DNA of 23,221 nucleotides from DAORIO01 sp035438585 (lineage in GTDB: Bacteria > Patescibacteriota > Minisyncoccia > Phycocordibacterales > UBA9973): assembly GCA_035438585.1 (NCBI GenBank), contig DAORIO010000006.1:1-23221 (forward strand). The letters are read 5' to 3'. The notes beneath the pieces are model-generated. The model worked only from the letters and a program-made list of their open reading frames with translations. It made no database searches and had not been told where the DNA came from. How positions within the stretch are numbered: position 1 is the stretch's first letter; each line of letters begins with the position of its first letter. Positions 8,163 through 15,139 of this stretch are shown here, piece after piece. The position numbers were made by a program, and so were the translations under genes.

Positions 8163-8468
8163 TTATAAGTTATTTAAAATATCTAATTTTTGTTCTTCTG
8201 TATAAGACTCTTCTTTTGAATCTTTTGTAATAGACTCGAGGACCTCCGTGTTCTTTTCTTTGGTTACCTCAGTTTCTTCAGACTGAACAGCATTTAGTAA
8301 TTTCATTTTTTCCTCTAGTGTTGGTTCTTTGTTTACAAAATATTTATAAACAAATATTCCACCTAAGATAATTAATAAAACAATAATAATCCAAGTTATT
8401 ACCTTTTTAGAGTCGTATTCAGTAATATCTTTTCTAGGATTAGAAAGATTGTAAAGATTTTTTTGCAT
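8163..8468 (-). CDS. Small single-pass membrane protein, first gene of the surface unit
   Basis: A 101-aa protein with a hydrophilic N-terminus, one strong transmembrane helix at about residues 23-45 (VITWIIIVLLIILGGIFVYKYF) and a Glu/Lys-rich tail. The basic residues before the helix do not place it decisively in the membrane. Its stop codon is separated by a single base from the ATG of the 811-aa secreted protein, so the two are co-translated. An assembly, export or anchoring partner is plausible but unproven. Family not recognised. A TGC-TATAAT extended -10 lies 9 nt before the ATG. Confidence 0.7.
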   Translation of the reverse strand: MQKNLYNLSNPRKDITEYDSKKVITWIIIVLLIILGGIFVYKYFVNKEPTLEEKMKLLNAVQSEETEVTKEKNTEVLESITKDSKEESYTEEQKLDILNNL

Positions 8469-8477
8469 TGTCTATAA

Positions 8478-8486
8478 ATTATAGCA
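8478..8486 (-). promoter_or_regulatory. Extended -10 promoter of the surface-protein unit
   Basis: Minus-strand TGC-TATAAT (TGn extension plus perfect hexamer) lies 9 nt before the ATG at 8468. A weak TTATAC is 17 nt upstream. The predicted start point leaves a leader of about 2-3 nt. Confidence 0.6.
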
Positions 8487-8530
8487 ACAAATCAAAAGTA
8501 GTATAAAATATTTGTGGAAAACAAAAATCT

Positions 8531-8559
8531 TTGACACAAAAATAACAAAAGAGTAAAGT
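8531..8559 (+). promoter_or_regulatory. Promoter of the multi-pass membrane protein gene
   Basis: TTGACA (8531-8536) is followed after exactly 17 nt by TAAAGT (8554-8559). It predicts a start near 8566 and a leader of about 20 nt without a Shine-Dalgarno sequence. Confidence 0.65.
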
Positions 8560-8585
8560 ACTAAAAACCCCTAAAACCTCTGCAC

Positions 8586-9200
8586 ATGAAAAACAAATAC
8601 AAAATACTTAGTGTAATTATCTCTTGTTTGCTCGCATACTTAAGCTACAACAACCCCGTAAATGACAGGGACGAAATTGTACCCCAAATTATTCTCCATA
8701 CATGGATAACCTCTATGTATATATGTATAATTATTTTTTCAATAAACGAACAAGATTTGCTAACTAGTGAAGAAAAAGAAGAAATAGAGAAAAACTTTAA
8801 AGAAAACAACTCGAACTTGAATTACTTAATAATCTTTATGTTTTTTTCTTTCGTGTCATTATCTGCTGCAAATATAATTATTTCAGTGAATTATTATTCC
8901 CCAAGAACCATCTCATTATTATTTGCTGTTTTATTTTTTGCGTCTTTTTCGATTTCGTCTGTTATGTGTTCAAATCGTTTTGATAAAAGAGATCTAAAAA
9001 TACAATGGATTTTTTCTTTTACACTTATACCGACACTGTCTGTGTTTGCAGTATCAATATTGGCAGCAGATTTATTTGAAAAAATAAAAATAAACCAACT
9101 ATGGTTAATGATTTTTGTTTTTGTTTTATTCTTTATTTCTTTTCTGTCTTTTTATATTACAAAAAAAGAAATGCCCGCAAGCAAAAAGCCCGCTACTTAG
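8586..9200 (+). CDS. Unknown multi-pass membrane protein
   Basis: A 204-aa very hydrophobic protein with about six predicted membrane helices (roughly 5-21, 35-53, 78-100, 108-128, 140-160, 170-192). A charged loop rich in Glu (LLTSEEKEEIEKNF, about 58-72) separates helices 2 and 3. No catalytic motif is visible and I do not recognise the family. It is monocistronic, divergent from the surface unit and convergent with the trigger-factor gene. Its last codons, including the TAG stop, lie inside the left arm and loop of the shared terminator, so the C-terminal SKKPAT is partly dictated by terminator sequence. Confidence 0.75.
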   Translation: MKNKYKILSVIISCLLAYLSYNNPVNDRDEIVPQIILHTWITSMYICIIIFSINEQDLLTSEEKEEIEKNFKENNSNLNYLIIFMFFSFVSLSAANIIISVNYYSPRTISLLFAVLFFASFSISSVMCSNRFDKRDLKIQWIFSFTLIPTLSVFAVSILAADLFEKIKINQLWLMIFVFVLFFISFLSFYITKKEMPASKKPAT

Positions 9201-9211
9201 CGGGCTTTTTT
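9183..9211. terminator. Bidirectional terminator overlapping a coding end
   Basis: AGCCCGCTA (9187-9195) pairs with TAGCGGGCT (9198-9206), flanked by A and T runs. It serves the membrane-protein gene (whose TAG is in the right arm) on the plus strand and the trigger-factor gene on the minus strand. Confidence 0.9.
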
Positions 9212-10263
9212 TATTCTTCCAAAAATTTCATTACAGCTTCTTTTGTCAAAACATCTTCAATATAAGCTTCAGCTCTATTTCTATCGGCGCCTTGATATTG
9301 AGACATTATCAATTCAACTTCTTTATTTATTTCTTCAGTTTCTGGGAATAGTTTATTTTCTTTAGCAATATCTCTTACTACTAGTGCAAGGGTCACCCTT
9401 TTTTCTGCATCTTTTGCAAAATCCGCACGCATTTCCTCTTCTGTCTTTCCAATTTGTTTTACATAATCTTCAAACTTAAGACCTGCATCTGCAATATTTT
9501 GTTTTGCTACTTGAAATAATTGCTCTTGTTCTGCGTTAACTAAAATTTTAGGAAGCTCTACTTTTGTTTCTTTTATTAAAGCATCCGCAATTCGAGTTCT
9601 CTTGTCACTTTTTTGCTTCAACTTTTTTTCTTCCAAAATATTTTCTTTTAACTTTGTCTTAAGTTCAGAAATATCTTTAAAGTTTCCAAGAGATTGTGCA
9701 AAAGCATCATCTAAATCTGGAAGATTTTCTTCTTTAAGCTCTGGGTGATCATGTGTATGTACTGAATTATCACCGTGCGCATGAAGTGCGTCGTGAATAC
9801 GCATCTTTTGAATTGTCCTCATTGTGTCTTCAATTTCTTTATCTGTTACATCAAGACTTTCTTCTTTTTCTTCTTTCACAACTTCTTTTGCGATTTTTTT
9901 ATAATCTTTTTTTGGAAGCTCTGGAAGCGTAGCGATCAAAATATTGTATTCAAGTGGATTTCCTTTTGCTATTTTTGAAATAGTAATATGAGGCCTTCCA
10001 AGAGTTTCAATCTTGTTTTCTTTTACAATTTCAGCAAACTGCTCTCCAATAGCGAATGCCGCCATTTCTTCCAAAAGAACCATCTCTGGAATATTTTTCT
10101 TAACTATTTCAGCTGGAGCTTGCCCCTTTCTAAATCCCGTAAATTCCCTGTCTTTTCCCAGAACTTCTAGGGCCTTTGCCTCAAAAGATTCAAATTTTTC
10201 CGCTGGTATAATAGCATCAATTTTTGTAATACTTTCTGGCATTTTTGTTATTTTTATATCCAT
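9211..10263 (-). CDS. tig: Trigger factor lacking the PPIase domain, with a His-rich linker
   Basis: A ribosome-bound chaperone for nascent chains. Numbered from the ATG at 10263 (350 aa), the ribosome-docking loop GFRKGQAP is at 43-50 within the N-terminal domain (about 1-115). The C-terminal chaperone arms begin near 180 (NLPDLDDAFAQSLG) and run to the end. Escherichia coli trigger factor has 432 aa and an FKBP-type PPIase domain between these parts. Here a short linker replaces it, with six His in 17 residues (HDALHAHGDNSVHTHDH, 157-173). A GTG at 10275 extends the frame but overlaps the -10 hexamer, so the ATG is chosen. Chaperoning is probably kept and prolyl isomerase activity lost. Metal binding by the His loop is speculation. 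Confidence 0.93.
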   Translation of the reverse strand: MDIKITKMPESITKIDAIIPAEKFESFEAKALEVLGKDREFTGFRKGQAPAEIVKKNIPEMVLLEEMAAFAIGEQFAEIVKENKIETLGRPHITISKIAKGNPLEYNILIATLPELPKKDYKKIAKEVVKEEKEESLDVTDKEIEDTMRTIQKMRIHDALHAHGDNSVHTHDHPELKEENLPDLDDAFAQSLGNFKDISELKTKLKENILEEKKLKQKSDKRTRIADALIKETKVELPKILVNAEQEQLFQVAKQNIADAGLKFEDYVKQIGKTEEEMRADFAKDAEKRVTLALVVRDIAKENKLFPETEEINKEVELIMSQYQGADRNRAEAYIEDVLTKEAVMKFLEE

Positions 10264-10273
10264 AAGTGAAGAC

Positions 10274-10301
10274 ACTTTAACACAGAATTCCTGAAAATCA
10301 A
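10274..10301 (-). promoter_or_regulatory. Promoter of the trigger-factor gene
   Basis: On the minus strand TTGATT (10301-10296) is followed after 16 nt by TGT-TAAAGT, with the hexamer at 10279-10274. The start would fall near 10267, giving a leader of about 4 nt to the ATG at 10263. The -35 lies in the T-run of the preceding terminator. Confidence 0.6.
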
Positions 10302-10336
10302 AAAAACACCTCGCTTTAGTGGCGAGGTGTTTTTTG
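10301..10336. terminator. Terminator between the small membrane protein and tig
   Basis: CACCTCGC (10307-10314) pairs with GCGAGGTG (10322-10329) around TTTAGTG, extended by A-T pairs on both sides. On the minus strand it ends the 98-aa gene; the T-run merges into the -35 of tig. Confidence 0.88.
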
Positions 10337-10341
10337 GCGAA

Positions 10342-10638
10342 TTATTCCATCTCAACTTCAAGCGAATTGAAATTTGTTGCTTCCATATCTGCCTCGATTG
10401 ATTCTACATCCGAAGAATCAGACTGTGCATTCATTGAATCATTTGATTCTTGCATTTGAGCTGTTCCCTCTGTGTTATTGTTTATTGTTTCTTCTTTAGA
10501 ACCACCACTAAACAAAAGGTATCCCAAAACTACAACGATTACTATTGCGATTATTGACCAAACGAGTGAGCCTGATTTACTTTCACTACTAGCAGGATTA
10601 GCAGAGCTTCCGTTTGTTAAATTATTGTCTCCTTCCAT
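10342..10638 (-). CDS. Small single-pass membrane protein with acidic tail
   Basis: A 98-aa protein. The N-terminus is rich in Ser and Asn (about 1-22), a single helix follows (SLVWSIIAIVIVVVLGYLLF, about 24-43), and the tail is Asn/Ser/Glu-rich and acidic. No family recognised. It follows the secreted coiled-coil gene in the same direction after 36 nt with no terminator in the gap, so the two are likely co-transcribed. The layout resembles the 101-aa membrane protein at 8163-8468, which is also paired with a secreted protein, but no clear sequence similarity is seen. Confidence 0.65.
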   Translation of the reverse strand: MEGDNNLTNGSSANPASSESKSGSLVWSIIAIVIVVVLGYLLFSGGSKEETINNNTEGTAQMQESNDSMNAQSDSSDVESIEADMEATNFNSLEVEME

Positions 10639-10674
10639 AATTTTTTTCTAAAAAAATAAAGATAATCGACCCTT

Positions 10675-11532
10675 TTAATTTCTTCCTGAATTATCGTCAC
10701 TTGAATTATCTCTTAAATCTTTCAACGCTACAAGAGCTTTTTTTAGATTTTCAAAAGAAGATTTTATTTCTTGTTTTGTTGAATCAAGATAACCCTTAAC
10801 TAAATCACGAGATGCATCTGATTTTGTCTCCCATTCAAGTTTTGCCTTTGCCCAAAAATCTTTAGCTTGAGCTAAATCAGTTTTAGCGTTTTCTAAATTA
10901 AGGCTAACTTCAGTTGTATCTTTTCCTTCAGCCTTAAATTTATTCATAGCTGTTTCAATTCTTAAAATAAATTTTTCAATATGTTTTACCGCGCCATCAA
11001 ATCGATTAAACACATCTTGTGCTGAAAATTTTCTTCTGGAATCATCATTTCTTTCGCTTCCATCTTCTTTATTTTCTTTTTTCATAAAAACACTTCTGAT
11101 TTTGTCTCCCAAATTTTTATTATCTTCTGTTGATCTTTCGTGAGACCCTTTTATATCATTTTCTCTAGAATTTCTATTTTCAGTTTCAAGATTTAAAACT
11201 GCATCAATTTCTGCGCTAGTTAGTGTTGGATATTTAATCATTATCTCGCTGATAATTTCAGATCTAGTTTTTGCAGATGTTGAAAATAGCGACTTTTTAT
11301 CATTTATTTCAACTTTAACAATAGTTTCATTTGTAAAAATATTTGCTTCTATTTCAAGCCCACCACTAGAAGAACTTGAATCATCATTTGACTGATCATT
11401 TAAATGATCGTCTGACCAACCAGAATTCGATGACCCTTTTCCGCTATTTCCATCTTTGGCGTACGCACTAGGTGCAGACAATATTAAGGCGAATAAAAAA
11501 ACAAGAATTGATAAATTTAATATTTTTTTCAT
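10675..11532 (-). CDS. Secreted protein with low-complexity and coiled-coil regions
   Basis: A 285-aa exported protein. The signal peptide is at 1-25 (MKKILNLSILVFLFALILSA, then PSAYA). A Ser/Asp/Asn-rich stretch follows (about 27-58), then a beta-like segment (EIEANIFTNETIVKVEI, 60-76). A helical motif IMIKYPTLTSAEIDAVLNLE lies near 97-116, then a charged Asn/Arg/Glu-rich linker. A predicted coiled coil follows from about 170 to 275 (RFDGAVKHIEKFILRIETAM... LKKALVALKDL). It has no Cys and no anchor. It is the first gene of a pair with the 98-aa membrane protein. I do not recognise the family; helical secreted proteins of this kind are frequent and uncharacterised in CPR genomes. Confidence 0.75.
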   Translation of the reverse strand: MKKILNLSILVFLFALILSAPSAYAKDGNSGKGSSNSGWSDDHLNDQSNDDSSSSSGGLEIEANIFTNETIVKVEINDKKSLFSTSAKTRSEIISEIMIKYPTLTSAEIDAVLNLETENRNSRENDIKGSHERSTEDNKNLGDKIRSVFMKKENKEDGSERNDDSRRKFSAQDVFNRFDGAVKHIEKFILRIETAMNKFKAEGKDTTEVSLNLENAKTDLAQAKDFWAKAKLEWETKSDASRDLVKGYLDSTKQEIKSSFENLKKALVALKDLRDNSSDDNSGRN

Positions 11533-11574
11533 AAATTTTATTTAAATTAATAAAGCCAAAAGGCTACGACGTAT

Positions 11575-11580
11575 ATTATA
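11575..11580 (-). promoter_or_regulatory. -10 element for the secreted coiled-coil gene
   Basis: A perfect TATAAT on the minus strand. The -35 is poor. The leader would be about 35 nt and contains a small hairpin (AGCC-AAAA-GGCT near 11554-11565). Confidence 0.4.
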
Positions 11581-11612
11581 ACGCACACTATAATTAATAA
11601 GTAACGCAAAAC

Positions 11613-11642
11613 AAAAAAACCTCGCAATTGCGAGGTTTTTTT
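11613..11642. terminator. Perfect palindromic terminator after hppA
   Basis: A perfect 30-nt inverted repeat: an A-run, CCTCGCAATTGCGAGG and a T-run, with stop signals in both directions. On the minus strand it closes the nusA-hppA unit 7 nt after the hppA stop. Confidence 0.9.
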
Positions 11643-11649
11643 GTTTTAT

Positions 11650-13623
11650 TTAGATAATAATCGCCACTATTAGAAGGGCAACAATATTTAAAATTTTAAT
11701 CATCGGATTTATAGCAGGCCCAGCAGTATCTTTATAAGGATCTCCAACTGTGTCTCCTGTTACAGACGCCTTATGAGCATCTCCTCCTTTTCCACCAAAA
11801 TTCCCAAGTTCGATATATTTTTTAGCATTATCCCATGCACCTCCACCTGAAGTCATAGAAACAGCAACGAATATTCCAGTAATAATTGCTCCAATAAGCA
11901 AACCTCCCAAAGCTTCTACACCCAAAGCAAATCCAACTATTATTGGCACGACTACAGGTAATAGTGCTGGGAAAATCATTTCACGAATTGCACTCTTTGT
12001 AACAATATCAACTGTTCTTCCATAATCAGGCTTCTCAGTTCCAGCCATAATTCCTGAGTGATTCTTAAATTGATCTCGAACATCTTCAACAACCGCTCCG
12101 GCAGCTTTTCCAACGGCTTCCATAGAAAGTGCTCCGAAGAAATATGGAAGCAATCCTCCAATAAATAGCCCCGCCAAAACTCTTGGGTCGTCAATAAAGA
12201 AAGCATAACCATCTCCGATCGAATGAGTAAAGTCTGCAAACAAAACAAGTGAAGCAAGAGCGGCTGAACCAATAGCGTAACCCTTTGTTACCGCCTTTGT
12301 TGTATTTCCAACAGCATCAAGTGGATCAGTAATATCTCTAACTTCTTTTCCAAGTTCGCTCATCTCAGCAATACCTCCAGCATTGTCTGTGATTGGACCA
12401 TAAGCATCAATTGTAACAATTATTCCAGCCATTCCAAGCATTGCCATTGCAGCAATTGCAACACCGTAAATTCCAGCAAACGCATATGCTCCTAGCATTC
12501 CAGCAACAATAACAATAACAGGCGCAGCGGTTGATCTCATAGAAAGAGCAAGTCCTGCAATTATGTTTGTCCCGTGACCTGTTGTTGATGCCTTAGCCAA
12601 TTTTTTTACAGGAGAAAAAGAAGTTGATGTGTAGTATTCAGTAATAACAATCAACAATCCTGTAACAACAAGCCCAACGACTGATGACAAGAATACATTC
12701 ATGATATCTGCTTCAACAAAAAATTGTTTTACAACAAAGTAAAATGCTGCAGCAGCAATCAACCCCGATGCAATCAGACCTTTGTAAAGTGCCATCATTA
12801 TATTTCCTTTTTTACCTAGTCGAATGAAAGCAAGACCAATAATAGAAGCAAGTACAGCAACTGCCCCTAATACCAATGGAAATACAACCAATTCTGAATC
12901 AGCACCGAAGAAAATAACTCCAAGTAGCATTGCCGCTACAGTTGTAACAGCATAAGTTTCAAACAAATCAGCTGCCATACCTGCACAGTCTCCAACATTG
13001 TCTCCTACGTTGTCCGCAATCACAGCAGGATTTCGAGGATCATCTTCTGGAATTCCAGCTTCAACTTTTCCAACCAAGTCAGCTCCAACGTCTGCTGCTT
13101 TTGTAAAGATTCCACCACCAAGTCTTGCGAAAATAGAGATCAAAGATCCTCCAAATCCAAAACCAACAAGAGCGTGTGTGTCTTTTGTTATGAAATAAAT
13201 CAAAGCAGTTCCAAGTAGCGCAAGTCCAACAACCAACATTCCAGTTACAGACCCACCGCCAACAGCAACAGCCAAAGCTTTTTTCATTCCACCTCGCGCT
13301 GCTTCAGTTGTTCGAACGTTAGCCCGAACAGAAACATACATTCCTATAAAACCAGCTAGTCCTGAGAAAATTGCTCCAACCAAAAATCCAATTGCAGCAC
13401 TCCATCCCAAAGAAGGAATAAATCCAAGTACAACAAACAAAACAACCGCAACCATAGCAATAGTTTTATATTGTCTTGTCATGTAAGCCTTTGCTCCGAT
13501 TTGAATTGCTTTCGCAATTTCTTTCATTTTGTCATTACCTTCTGGCATTTTAAGAATTGACCATGTTCTGATCAATCCATAAACTATTGCTGCTCCCGCT
13601 GCTCCAAATATTAACGCTTGCAT
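11650..13623 (-). CDS. hppA: Membrane-bound proton-pumping pyrophosphatase, K+-independent type
   Basis: Couples pyrophosphate hydrolysis to ion transport across the cell membrane. The 657-aa sequence has about 16 hydrophobic helices. The pyrophosphate site is visible as DVGADLVGKVEAGIPEDDPRNPAVIADNVGDNVGD near residues 174-208, written here only as a landmark: its key parts are DVGADLVGKVE, EDDPRNP and DNVGDNVGDCAG. A second cluster lies at TIDAYGPITDNAGG, and SGGGAWDNAKKYIE with GDTVGDPYKDTAGP lies near the C-terminus. The signature GNTTKAVTKG (about 439-448) has Lys and Thr where K+-dependent enzymes have Ala and Ala/Gly, so this should be the K+-independent, H+-pumping class. It follows nusA by 58 nt in the same direction. 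Tandem TATAAAG motifs in the gap could give it its own promoter. Confidence 0.96.
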   Translation of the reverse strand: MQALIFGAAGAAIVYGLIRTWSILKMPEGNDKMKEIAKAIQIGAKAYMTRQYKTIAMVAVVLFVVLGFIPSLGWSAAIGFLVGAIFSGLAGFIGMYVSVRANVRTTEAARGGMKKALAVAVGGGSVTGMLVVGLALLGTALIYFITKDTHALVGFGFGGSLISIFARLGGGIFTKAADVGADLVGKVEAGIPEDDPRNPAVIADNVGDNVGDCAGMAADLFETYAVTTVAAMLLGVIFFGADSELVVFPLVLGAVAVLASIIGLAFIRLGKKGNIMMALYKGLIASGLIAAAAFYFVVKQFFVEADIMNVFLSSVVGLVVTGLLIVITEYYTSTSFSPVKKLAKASTTGHGTNIIAGLALSMRSTAAPVIVIVAGMLGAYAFAGIYGVAIAAMAMLGMAGIIVTIDAYGPITDNAGGIAEMSELGKEVRDITDPLDAVGNTTKAVTKGYAIGSAALASLVLFADFTHSIGDGYAFFIDDPRVLAGLFIGGLLPYFFGALSMEAVGKAAGAVVEDVRDQFKNHSGIMAGTEKPDYGRTVDIVTKSAIREMIFPALLPVVVPIIVGFALGVEALGGLLIGAIITGIFVAVSMTSGGGAWDNAKKYIELGNFGGKGGDAHKASVTGDTVGDPYKDTAGPAINPMIKILNIVALLIVAIII

Positions 13624-13658
13624 ATAAATTTAATTTAAAAAATAATAATTAATTTTCC

Positions 13659-13679
13659 GACTTTATAACTTTATAAACT
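13659..13679 (-). promoter_or_regulatory. Tandem -10-like motifs between nusA and hppA
   Basis: The minus strand reads GTTTATAAAG-TTATAAAGTC: two overlapping TATAAA hexamers about 9 nt apart, upstream of hppA. They could be -10 elements or part of an AT-rich spacer. No good -35 is visible because the region upstream is nusA coding sequence. Confidence 0.3.
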
Positions 13680-13681
13680 TT

Positions 13682-14956
13682 CTACTCTACAACTTCGTTA
13701 TCTTCTTTTTTATCATTTTCACCTTCTTTTTGTAAAGATGAAATTGCAGTTTTTAAATCTGTTAGAGATGTATACTCTTCTTTTTCTTCACTTGTATCTA
13801 CCACTTCTTCTCCATCAGACGAAACTACTGTTTCAGCTGTAACACCTTTTATATCAATTCTCCAACCAGTAAGTTTTGCAGCCAAGCGAACATTTTGCCC
13901 GCCTTTTCCAATCGCCAAAGATAATTGATCATCTGCCACTTCAACAAAAGCCTTATGTTCTTCTTCGTTTACTTGAATATCCAATGCCTTTGCTGGTGAA
14001 ATAGATTTCGCAATAAACGCAGAAGAATCAGCTGACCATTCAATGATATCTATTTTTTCACCAGAGAGCTCACCCATAACAGTAGTAACTCGAACTCCTT
14101 TTTGTCCGACACAAGAACCAACTGGATCTACTGATTCGTCATTTGACCAAACAGCAATCTTTGACCGAGAACCTGGTTCACGTGCAATAGATTTTATTTC
14201 AACAACTCCACTTGCTATTTCTGGAGCTTCCATTTCAAATAATTTTTTCAAAAACATAGGATGTGTTCTTGAGAGCCTCAATGTTACACCCCTTGGTCCT
14301 TCGTCAACATTATAAAGATAAGCACGAAGTCTTTCTCCTCTTCGGAAAAATTCTCCAGGAATTTGTTCTTCAGCTGGAAGTATTCCAACCGCTCTTCCAA
14401 AATCTACAAAAACCATCCCGCGCTCAATTTTCTGAACAATTCCAGAAACAATATCACCCGACTTTCCACCAAATTCTCCAACAATTGATTCACGTTCTGC
14501 TTCACGAATTCTTTGAATAATAACTTGCTTTGCAGTTTGTGCAGCAATTCTTCCAAAATCTTCTTGTGTTTCTAGTGGAAAAATTATTTCTTCTCCAAGC
14601 TCTGCGTTTCCTTTCATTATTTTTGCATCTTCAAGAAGAATATGTTTTTCTGGATCAAATCGAACTCTTCCGTCGTCTTCTGTGTTTTCATTTTCATCGA
14701 GTGTTAAAATTTCTTCTTCGCCATCTTTTGGCATAACTGCAGTCGTTTCATCTACCACTTTTTTAATTTGAGAAAAAGTAGTTGTACCAGTATTCAAATC
14801 AAAATGCGCTCGGACTATTTGTCCGCGCTTTCCGTAATCTTTTTTATAAGCCGCTGCGAGCGCTTGCTCGATGGCTTCTATTATTTTTTCTTTTGGAATT
14901 TTGCGTTCAGCTTCTAATTGCTCAAGCGCAGAATTCATTGTTTTTAGATCTAACAT
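13682..14956 (-). CDS. nusA: Transcription termination/antitermination factor NusA
   Basis: Binds RNA polymerase and RNA and modulates pausing, intrinsic termination and antitermination. The 424-aa protein shows the RNAP-binding N-terminal domain (about 1-160, ALEQLEAERKIPKEKIIEAIEQALAAAYKK). The S1 domain follows (about 167-230, GDIVSGIVQKIERGMVFVDFGRAVGILP), then KH1 (about 255-310, GxxG-like VGQKG at 283-287). KH2 is at about 335-370, with IGKGG at 349-353. An acidic tail (about 380-424, Glu/Asp-rich) replaces the C-terminal repeats of Escherichia coli NusA. Its leader holds a promoter followed at once by an intrinsic terminator. It heads the unit with hppA. Confidence 0.97.
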   Translation of the reverse strand: MLDLKTMNSALEQLEAERKIPKEKIIEAIEQALAAAYKKDYGKRGQIVRAHFDLNTGTTTFSQIKKVVDETTAVMPKDGEEEILTLDENENTEDDGRVRFDPEKHILLEDAKIMKGNAELGEEIIFPLETQEDFGRIAAQTAKQVIIQRIREAERESIVGEFGGKSGDIVSGIVQKIERGMVFVDFGRAVGILPAEEQIPGEFFRRGERLRAYLYNVDEGPRGVTLRLSRTHPMFLKKLFEMEAPEIASGVVEIKSIAREPGSRSKIAVWSNDESVDPVGSCVGQKGVRVTTVMGELSGEKIDIIEWSADSSAFIAKSISPAKALDIQVNEEEHKAFVEVADDQLSLAIGKGGQNVRLAAKLTGWRIDIKGVTAETVVSSDGEEVVDTSEEKEEYTSLTDLKTAISSLQKEGENDKKEDNEVVE

Positions 14957-14962
14957 ATATAA

Positions 14963-14987
14963 ATATTAAATTGTCTATTAAATTGTC
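14963..14987 (-). repeat. 12-bp tandem repeat and -10-like hexamer before nusA
   Basis: TATTAAATTGTC (plus-strand reading) occurs twice head to tail at 14964-14975 and 14976-14987. A minus-strand TAATAT at 14968-14963 lies 6 nt before the nusA ATG and overlaps the nearer repeat, so a second, near-leaderless start is possible. Confidence 0.6.
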
Positions 14988-15013
14988 GCCCTCCTCACCT
15001 TGAGGTCTTTATT

Positions 15014-15038
15014 AAAAAATCCCGCCCAAAGGGCAGGA
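15014..15038 (-). terminator. Intrinsic terminator in the nusA leader (candidate attenuator)
   Basis: On the minus strand TCCTGCCC-TTT-GGGCGGGA forms an 8-bp stem (one G-U pair) followed by six T. It begins about 8 nt after the start predicted for the TTGACC/TACTAT promoter and lies about 58 nt before the nusA ATG. On the plus strand the same position is a C-A mismatch, so it is better built for the minus strand. Confidence 0.7.
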
Positions 15039-15052
15039 CTAATAATGCACTT

Positions 15053-15081
15053 ATAGTAACATTTTGGATTTCTATGGTCAA
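15053..15081 (-). promoter_or_regulatory. Promoter of the nusA leader
   Basis: Minus-strand TTGACC (15081-15076), a 17-nt spacer, then TGT-TACTAT with the hexamer at 15058-15053. It lies between the lipoprotein terminator and the nusA leader terminator. Confidence 0.6.
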
Positions 15082-15086
15082 CAAAT

Positions 15087-15116
15087 AAAAAAGCCCCGCA
15101 CGAATGCAGGGCTTTA
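15087..15116 (-). terminator. Terminator of the lipoprotein gene
   Basis: AAAGCCCxGC / GCxGGGCTTT with one mismatch and loop ACGAAT. On the minus strand it is followed by a run of six T, 24 nt after the lipoprotein stop. Confidence 0.8.
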
Positions 15117-15139
15117 ACCAATTAATTCAACTAAAACTA

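Noticed and set aside
10264..10275. GTG start for trigger factor at 10275
   Set aside because: The GTG overlaps the TAAAGT -10 hexamer, so it would lie upstream of the transcription start; the ATG at 10263 gives the normal N-terminus.
14993..14999. GGAGG-like sequence in the nusA leader as a Shine-Dalgarno site
   Set aside because: It lies more than 30 nt before the nusA ATG with no other start codon at the right distance, and no other gene in the window uses such a site.
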